Below are positions 57,501 to 64,000 of a stretch of DNA of 64,000 bases, piece after piece. This stretch comes from Undaria pinnatifida (taxonomy: Eukaryota; Sar; Phaeophyceae; Laminariales; Alariaceae), in contig JABAKD010000002.1 of assembly GCA_012845835.1 (NCBI GenBank), positions 25,317,210-25,381,209 of the forward strand. The letters run 5' to 3'. The notes below the pieces were generated by a model that was given only the letters and a program-made list of their open reading frames with translations, searched no databases and was not told the DNA's origin. The stretch's first letter is position 1. Each line of letters starts with the position of its first letter. The position numbers and the translations under genes are program-made.

Positions 57501-59180
57501 GGTGTGTGTGGTATTCTAAAGGTTTAGCTATTTCGGTGGTACAAGATGTGCTGGAGGAAACGTCAGTATCAGTGCGCACAAATATCTTGTACCTAGTACA
57601 GTCAGAACTGCGTATAATTTCCGAGCTTTGGCTCTCCTTTCCGGTTGGGTTGTTTCTTCGATTTCCCCTCCGTTTTGTTTGTTTCATTTTCTGTTTTATT
57701 TTTATCTTTGTTTTTATTTGTTTTCTTATTTTGTTTTTGTTTTTTGTTTTTGTTTTTGTTTTTGTTTAGTTCGTATTTCTCTCTTCCAATGTATTTCCGT
57801 TGCTGACGTATGTATGTTGTGCCTGTCGTACCCAGTACTAGGGCATGACATTGCGTTGTCGAATGCATTACGATGCATTATCTCTGTGTCGTGGCTTGTG
57901 ACCACAGAGCTGATCTTTCTAGGGTGAAGAATCAGTACGGACACTGGGTGTGCTGGATGTCGACGAGTAGAAGAACGGTTTAATGTGAAGAACACACACA
58001 CATAAATACGTGATAGGTTGCGTCGTATACCGATCATTTTCGTAGTCCATTCGAGCTGTGCTGTATTCCACCACCTTGCTTTGTTGTCAGTACAGTACTC
58101 GTACTACACTTGTTTTGTGTATTCCGGTTGGTTGGGCATTGTGTTTCCTTCAGAAGCTCAAGTTCGCTTTTTCGCACTCGATTAGTACCTTTCAGCAGCC
58201 CCCTTATCCTATGACTAGTAGTGTTGTCGCCTTTCGCGCTGCAGCGGTACCGCACCATCTCCGCCTCGTTTGTTTTTTTTCAAATTCGTAAGACACCAGC
58301 TGTGAGCTGAAGCCTTTTTTCGAAGGTAATCTTTGCGCCCAACGAATTTTGATGATGTCCTTTTTCACAGATTATGGTGCGCAGCAGCAAAAATTCGTTT
58401 TCTCACCTAACCCCCCGCTCCTAGACGATCATCGTCCCGCAGCCCCCTCCCCAGCGCGCACGGAGACAAGAATAACCCATGAGGCGGACAAAATGTTGTG
58501 TGTTGCTTGTCATATGTTTATTTCAGTGTCCCACGTACCCATCCCCCCTCCCCGATCATCATCCTCCAGCCCGCCCCCACCCCCGCCTCTCATGACTTGC
58601 TGATTTTCCCCCGCAGGCTGCCTGGTCCGGATCAAACCTGAGCCTCGACGACCAGCAGCAGAAGCTTGCTTCCCGCGGCCGCGTAGCCGGAGGAGCCCCC
58701 CCCCCCGCCCACGCCCAACGTCGCCACCAGGGACACGGAGGCCAGCGCGTGGCGCGGGTAGGCAACCGCCCCTGCTACGCAGCCGCGCGCCGCGATGGTG
58801 GGCATGACCAGGCGTACAACATGCAGTGCGGTAGGAGTAACTACCAGCACGGTGGAGGAGCAGGAGGAAGGCAGTACTTTGTGAATGGGTATCCGGCTGG
58901 AGTGTACGATGCCCCCCCCCCTAGGGCTGCGTACGGTAACAACGCTCAGTATGGCCATGGTGCGGCGATGGCGGAGGCTTATCTTCCGATTCAGCACCAC
59001 CAGCAGAGGCGGCACCATGTGCAGGGTGGAGGCATGATCGGAGGGGGGGGAGGGACTTCTTTCGTCCCCTCTACGGGGGGGCTTGGGGCTCCCAGCGTTG
59101 TGATGGTGCAGGCGCCGAGCTCGTCGCAGTTCAGCATGTGGCGCAGCCAGCTGGTGTTTTCCCCTGTCATGATGCAGTGA
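48607..59180 (+). CDS. Hypothetical stramenopile-type protein, 3 firm exons
   Basis: Function unknown. Exons 48607-49058, 55914-56424 and 58617-59180 join in frame to 508 residues plus any upstream exon. Residues 1-100 are low-complexity (Gln, Pro, an Ala run). The core is about 118-170: a VGSKVCFSTVV strand, IPSSEDITAASKKELWWQAS, then DYTEFRRNYAML. The order (short beta strand, 'IPS' turn, ELW-W, DY-F helix) resembles a motif I recall in stramenopile hypothetical proteins; this is memory, not a search. An acidic Asn/Asp-rich stretch follows, then Gly/Gln/His-rich disorder to the stop. No catalytic motif, signal peptide or membrane segment is visible. The splice phases agree across all junctions, and the Trp-Trp pair is formed by the first junction. 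Confidence 0.72.
49300..49579. repeat. Foldback 1: 81-bp arms, 118-base loop
   Basis: Left arm 49300-49380 (GGCAAACAACCTACATCTAA to CTGTAGAGCTCACC) and right arm 49499-49579 are near-perfect reverse complements. It lies in the large intron of the hypothetical gene. Confidence 0.93.
49590..50127. repeat. Foldback 2: ~260-bp arms, almost no loop
   Basis: Left arm GACCCTATTTGCAGGACGGT to CGTCGTCGAT, then its reverse complement ending CCGTCCTGCAAATAGGGTC. The centre is at about 49851. The left arm has ~14 extra bases near 49793; the right arm has a ~27-base duplicated AATTCGTTG...CGCAAG block. Confidence 0.93.
50132..50429. repeat. Foldback 3: 69-bp arms, 160-base loop
   Basis: Left arm GGAATAGCCTCAAGAGCCAT to GAGCAAGGTGTAA (50132-50200), right arm 50361-50429. 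It starts five bases after foldback 2 ends. Confidence 0.93.
50430..55913. other. Rest of the 6.9-kb intron; no gene supported
   Basis: Several ORFs of 60-138 codons (for example 52853-53269) show no motif or repeat of known families. It holds the SINE copy at 54413-54587. Confidence 0.45.
54413..54587 (+). mobile_element. 5'-truncated SINE copy with 35-A tail
   Basis: Body GAGCAGTGGGATTGCTGAAC, GGCAAGAACCGGGGAGGAGA and CACCTGTGACCACGGCTTGT matches 7012-7130, followed by A at 54553-54587. The long pure poly(A) suggests a recent insertion. Confidence 0.85.
55914..56424 (+). CDS. Hypothetical gene, exon B (core C-half)
   Basis: Acceptor CAACAG|GTGG completes Trp and gives WWQASDYTEFRRNYAML. 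An acidic stretch with DFDNCDNYTNNDENCYVDYN follows, then a Gly/Ala/Pro-rich region. Donor AGG|GTGAGT. Length 511 plus two carried bases equals 171 codons. Confidence 0.72.
56453..56800. mobile_element. MITE, CAGCTGTGAG family, second ~350-bp copy
   Basis: Left GCTATGAGTTCGACGAATTC, right ATCTTCGATCTCACAGCTGG. The interior at 56665-56750 is the reverse complement of 18650-18705 (GGGGAGTCGCCGACCTATAT). It lies at the start of the last intron. Confidence 0.65.
57847..58002 (+). mobile_element. CA-tailed short element, copy 2
   Basis: Same as 46191-46358 with two substitutions, ending in a shorter (CA)n. Inside the last intron of the hypothetical gene. Confidence 0.85.
58617..59180 (+). CDS. 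Hypothetical gene, last exon
   Basis: A strong acceptor (TTTTCCCCCGCAG) opens AAWSGSNLSLDDQQQKLASR. The exon runs 187 codons through Gly/His/Gln-rich sequence to FSPVMMQ and TGA at 59178-59180. The composition suggests intrinsic disorder. Confidence 0.72.
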   Translation, partial: AAWSGSNLSLDDQQQKLASRGRVAGGAPPPAHAQRRHQGHGGQRVARVGNRPCYAAARRDGGHDQAYNMQCGRSNYQHGGGAGGRQYFVNGYPAGVYDAPPPRAAYGNNAQYGHGAAMAEAYLPIQHHQQRRHHVQGGGMIGGGGGTSFVPSTGGLGAPSVVMVQAPSSSQFSMWRSQLVFSPVMMQ

Positions 59181-60700
59181 GTGGTGTTGTAGTTGTCAAG
59201 CTGGGCGAGCGTGCCGCCCGCGCGAGACCCAGTGGGGGGTGGGGTGGGGTAGCAGTTCTAGTGTGTACAGTGGAGACCGAGTTGAACAAAAGAGTGACGA
59301 CAAGGAGAAGAGTGCGAAGGAACAAAGCCTCCTTCGTATATTTTTTATTTTTTCTGTTTCAGCTGTTTTTTGTGTGATTTTTTTTCTTTGATATTTGGCT
59401 CTTTCTATATTGGTTTTGTTTTCGGTCCGAGCTTTTTGGGGTCATGTTGTTCCCCCCCCCACCCGTGTGGGATGTGCGGCGATTGGACGACCAACACATG
59501 TAACGAACGTTTCGAAGCTTTTGCCCACGCTTTTTTTTTTTTTCGTCTTTTTTTGTGTAATGTGTGTGTTTTTCTTCTTTTCTGTTCCTACGTGCACGCT
59601 ACGTTTTTGTCTCTGGGGAAAAATGTGATTTGTTTCCGTTGTACCTTAAAACTAGAAAAGCATTTTTTGTCCTTTTTGAGGGTTTTTCGCGTTTGTTGCC
59701 CTGTTGTTGGCACGACGTTCTTTTCCCTTGCCCCCTCTTTTAATCGTCTCTTTCGGAGACTGTTTTAGATGGAGGTGCCCTATGCACACGGTGATCGACC
59801 GTGGGGTGCTGGATTGGGTTGGCCTGAAGTCTACGCTTTTGTGCTGTCTCGGGCCAGAAAGGAGGAGGGGGGTGACTAGGTCGGTTTTGGAGGGGGACGG
59901 GGGGGGGGGAGGACGGGGGTTGTGATGGTGGAGGGGAGGGGGGGCGGAAGGGGTTGTGATTTTGTTCGAGAATAAATATAGACCTTGGGGCTGGATTGGA
60001 TGTGAGTTTGAGACGACGAGTGATGTTATCATAGCTGTGTCAGTCAGCCAGGCTTTCTGCCCTCCCCCCCCCCCCCCCGCGCCCGCGCTTTCTCACGCCG
60101 TGAAATCAAATATGAGTAAATGGTGTGTTGAGATTACCCGGGGGTTATTTTCGTGTGAAAGCGTTATCATATAGAGGTGTAGGGAGGGAGAGGCGTAAAA
60201 CCCGGACCCTAGTAGCGAAGGGGTTTTGCACCTTTTTAGACAGGCGGCAGAGGCGCGCAACGCGGCCCTCTGCTTGTACTTATATTGTTGCTCTTGTGTA
60301 GGTCGTGAGTGTTCCCGTCATCTTTAACTTACCGATAACCGAAAAGTTGCGTGTTTTTTTTAGATTTCCGAGTTGACGAGTTATGATTTCTTTTTCTTTT
60401 TCTTCATGTATGAGGTTTTGTATAATCAATCGTGCTCGTGATGCGTTTCCCCCCCCCCCCCCCCCCCCCCTGCCCCTCTCTCTGTGTTTGACTTTGTTTT
60501 GTCGACCGGCGCGTCGAAGAGCGTATGTTTCACGTCGTATTTTAATTGCTTTATGAAGATGCCACACGAAAAAGGTGTAGTGGCTTTATTCTCGAGTATA
60601 ATATGCTGCCATGCGTTCGGCGATTTTTTTTTCGCTGCTGAGTGTATTTTTTTTTCGTGCTTTTTTCGTGTACCCTTTTTTTTCCTCTTTAGTTAGGCCT
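59181..60700 (+). other. Likely 3' UTR and flank of hypothetical gene, T-rich
   Basis: Long T runs and TTTGTTT-type sequence on the plus strand (59330-59770), interrupted by poly-C and poly-G runs (59450, 59900, 60064, 60450). No polyadenylation site can be fixed. Confidence 0.45.
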
Positions 60701-63700
60701 TGAGAAAAGTCATAGTTAACTGGTGGACGGGAAGAAAAAGAAGATTACAGGTTGTCGGTTCAATTGAGTGTGTTTTCCTTCGAAGAATTGTCGGTTCCAT
60801 TGATTTATAGTTAAGTCCCACCCGGATTGGTTCTCTGGTGGTTCTTATTTTTGGTCGCTTGGTACTAGAATTGGAGGGTGTGATTAATTTCAATGCAGTC
60901 CAAAAAAGAACTTTTTTGACTGCCTCCCCCCCCCCCCCCACCCCCATTCCCCCCCGTCCTCCCGCGCCCCCTTCAAGCGCGCCGTAATTGTAAACCCTCG
61001 TAGATTTGCGGAGCTGAACAAGGTGGTTTTTTATGGTGGTATGTGTTAGCCAGCGTACGAGTCATGGGAGTTCATATAGACTATACATACTCGAGACACG
61101 CGAGAGAGAGGGGAGGGGGGGGGGGGTCGACTTTGCGGTTGAAAATGCAGTGAGTTTGTGTGTACAGGGTAGAATGCAGCCGGGGAACTCTTCAGTTCGT
61201 GATTGAAGGCATCGACGTGTTTCCCCACAGTTTTTGCTGGCGTTTGGCCAGCCCTTTGTTATACGTCGCCTGGCGCATAGGGAGGGGTGGGCGCTCGGGC
61301 CTTTCATCGTGTGATGTTTTTCATTGCAAATGATGTTTTCATATTGCAAATGTTGTTTGCAAGGTGTATACCTACTACTTACGATAGGCGCGTCTAGGAC
61401 TTTTGGGAGTCCTTTCTTTGTCACATCTTTCTTGAACGGAAAAGTTCTTGAGGGATTTCTTAAGGAACTTTCCTTGAGGAAAATTTCTCACGGAAACTTC
61501 CTGAGTAAATTTCTTTGTCGTGAGACAAACTTGGACCGCCACCGGCGTGCGTCCTAGAACGGGGATAATTTTGTAGATTTTTTTGGTAGGTAGACTCGGA
61601 CGCTCGTTCTGTTCTCGTGTGTTCTTTCTCGTGTTCTCGTGATCGAAGTTCTTTCCAAAATAATATCAGGTTTCTTTTGTGTTGGTAGTGATGGGGTCAG
61701 GTCGGCAGCGGCCGGAGACGAGTCCAGATGTCCCTGCGCCCGCTGATTAACCTTGCCTTGCGCAAGACGGATTGGTAGGTAACAAACGCCAACCGCACGG
61801 TTATGTACACATGGCATTGAACACGCAGCGGAGAGGCGGTGGATGAGGGGGGAGGGGGGGCTAGTGGCCCCGGTGTGCGCAGCAGATACTATTGGTATCT
61901 GCGACTGGGGCGGATCAGACGAAGTGAAAGACAGGAGCGAAGGCTTTTTGGCGATCATGGAAAATATCTTCCCGAGCGTTAGTTTTTCTTTTCTGTTCCC
62001 GATGCCTGAGTGGGTTCTGAGAAAATTCCGGGAATATTCCATGTTTACGCGAGAATCGTTTACAAACTTTGTTTTTGGTGGGTGAGGGTGGGGGTGCGTT
62101 GCGTGGTTATTATATCGATTTGTAGGATTTTTTAGTCGTTTTTTATTCGTTTTATAGCCATGTGATGCGAGGGCATGGAACAATCAATAATAGTAGTATG
62201 TGTAAGACTTGCTGTCATAGTGCTTTTTTTCGTACCCTGGTGTGGTGCACCGAAGCCGAGCCATAGATGGCCATGGCCGTATATATCATCGTAGCAACAT
62301 GGTATCCGGTTTCCGGTGTCTCTTATAATAGCTGACTGTATTATCTTACGTTTTCTGGACCAAAATACGTCGCAGTAGAACGATAATATCCATCTGGTTG
62401 TGTCTGTATGGGACGGATGTAGCAGATCAGAGAGCTGCGGACATTTGTATCGTCCCGTTTCTATATAGTGTTTTGGCGAAAATATGTCGTCGTGGTAGAA
62501 CTAAATTTTTTCATCTGGTTGTGTTTGGATGGAGCAGGTCTGCAGTCGAGCTGGTTGTGTTTGGATGGGACGGGTCTAGCGGATCAGAGACGGGGCGGGG
62601 GCTTATCGTTCCGTTTCTTAGTGTAGCGTTCGTTCTTCATAGCTATTTCGGCAGCGGCAATGATGGTTTCTCTTCGAAACGTATTGTGCTGTACAGACAT
62701 TGATTGAAACGTCGGATTCCGTTGGAACGAAAACAAAATTTTATGTCTCAAGTTGTACCCTACATTTGACCAGCTAATAATGCTGCCGTGGAGTCATCGC
62801 AATATAATGGAAATATACGTGAACGGTGATTTGATTGTTTTATGGCCCGTGTTGGGTCATACCATCATGTTTTATTTCATGAATCTTGAAAACACATTAA
62901 TTATGTTTCTCTTGTTGAGGATGCCGGGTCATCTGTCTCGATAGATGGTACCGCCTCATTATCATTACGATGCTCCTGCCACATCGCGAGAGTCAGTCTG
63001 AGATTGTGGCGTTTCGTTGCTGACCCGCTGACCACTGGCAGTAAGTGGAATTATTTGTTTGACGACCCACGTCGTCGGTGTCTCCACACTGAAGAACCCT
63101 GACGGCAGAGATGTGCGAGATAAGCCTAATATTAGTAGCAAAACGACCAGGCATGTTAAAACCGCCTCTTTGCGAACGTATCACACAGACATGAACACCT
63201 TCCTCTTGTTCTCACATTAACTCGCATAATCAAGTCCGTGGTCACAGGACAGGCTCCAGTCATTCTGGAGCTGAGGAGTACCCCAGAGGGAAAAACACAA
63301 ACAAACCAAAGGTGGTACACGCGTATATCACATGCCCACATCACCTCGCTTGTTGTTTTTGTAAGATGTATCTCTGTCTTAGAATTGGCAGCCTCAGAGC
63401 CCCACATCGGCACGGTGAAAATCACGGGCGTAAAATCGTACATTTGAGCCAATAATTATGGGAAAAGGGAGTACAGGCAGATATTTTAAAACTGCGGTAG
63501 ACCACACCAACCTACCTTGTATTACGTAGGGTGTTTCGTACATACCGTCTGCATGATCGCCTCCCAACCTATGCCAAACGAAGTATGACTAACGAAGTAA
63601 CGTAGTTGAGCGCGGGTGCACCAAGCGTTCCTTTCTAAACATTGACGATTCGCACTTGTCCCTCTCGTGCTCAATAATAGTGGTGACATTGCATGACCAC

Positions 63701-64000
63701 ATCACCTCGCCTGTTGTATTTTGCAATACGTATGTATCTCTTTTATATAATATAATTAGCGATGTCAGAAAATAATGGTAACTATATGATTGTATGTGAC
63801 CTATCGACTGAAATATTTTGTCTTGCGATCCATGTACAACAACAAATTGTGAAGCTTTAACACGTTGTTTACCACACCCAAAGATTGATTGTGTTACATA
63901 CCACATCTAACATCAAATCTTCTAGAATAAATAAACAATGACAGGCAGGTGATATAGAGGGATGTCTTCCGCCTACAAACGTCAGATGTGTCAACACTTT
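60701..64000. other. No supported gene
   Basis: A 209-codon minus ORF (61554-62183) lacks repeats and motifs and could be chance. A degenerate tandem duplication of GGTTGTGTNTGGATGG-containing units is at 62350-62625. An inverted SINE-related fragment is at 63185-63270. Confidence 0.45.

Larger units (their letters stand above)
56425..58616. other. Last intron of hypothetical gene
   Basis: 2192 bases, T-rich around 57640-57770, ending TTTTCCCCCGCAG. At 57110-57165 a CTGTGACCACGAACTTGATC fragment, related to the SINE body, is also seen inverted near 63230. Confidence 0.6.

Noticed and set aside
61554-62183. 209-codon minus ORF
   Set aside because: No motif, no splice context and a T-rich plus strand; expected by chance about once in a window of this size.

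Overview
This window is nuclear DNA from an intron-rich, repeat-rich eukaryote. The best guess is a brown alga or a related large-genome stramenopile, and this is inference. The support is a kinesin-2 for flagellar transport, long phase-conserving introns (some with GC donors), proteins with Ala/Gln/Gly homopolymer runs, a T-rich 3' flank, and one gene whose core resembles a motif I associate with stramenopile hypothetical proteins. Nothing looks prokaryotic, organellar or viral. No intact rRNA or tRNA gene and no CRISPR array was seen.

Two divergent protein genes account for most of the window. Gene 1, on the minus strand (45521 down to 12883), is a kinesin-2 heavy chain of the KIF3/FLA10 type. 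It was rebuilt by hand as 19 exons giving a 783-residue open protein; every exon junction keeps the frame. About 2.35 kb of coding sequence is spread over 32.6 kb. Gene 2, on the plus strand (firm exons 48607-49058, 55914-56424 and 58617-59180, with a possible first exon at 46870-47079), encodes a protein of unknown function with a conserved-looking core split by a 6.9 kb intron.

Layout: 1-12.9 kb is intergenic and made of tandem and dispersed repeats (minisatellites, a tRNA-headed SINE, a LINE-tail satellite, MITEs). 12.9-45.5 kb is the kinesin-2 gene, whose introns hold MITEs, a LINE remnant, long AGT/AGG tracts, decayed copies of its own exons 2 and 3, and an array of splice-donor-like motifs beside the exon 11 donor. 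45.5-48.6 kb is the divergent promoter and the 5' part of gene 2. 49.06-55.9 kb is the large intron of gene 2, with three abutting foldbacks at 49.3-50.43 kb. 59.2-64 kb is the 3' flank of gene 2, T-rich and without a supported gene.

How the genes relate: kinesin-2 is the anterograde motor of intraflagellar transport, which fits an organism with flagellated cells. The sequence shows no functional link between it and gene 2 beyond head-to-head orientation.
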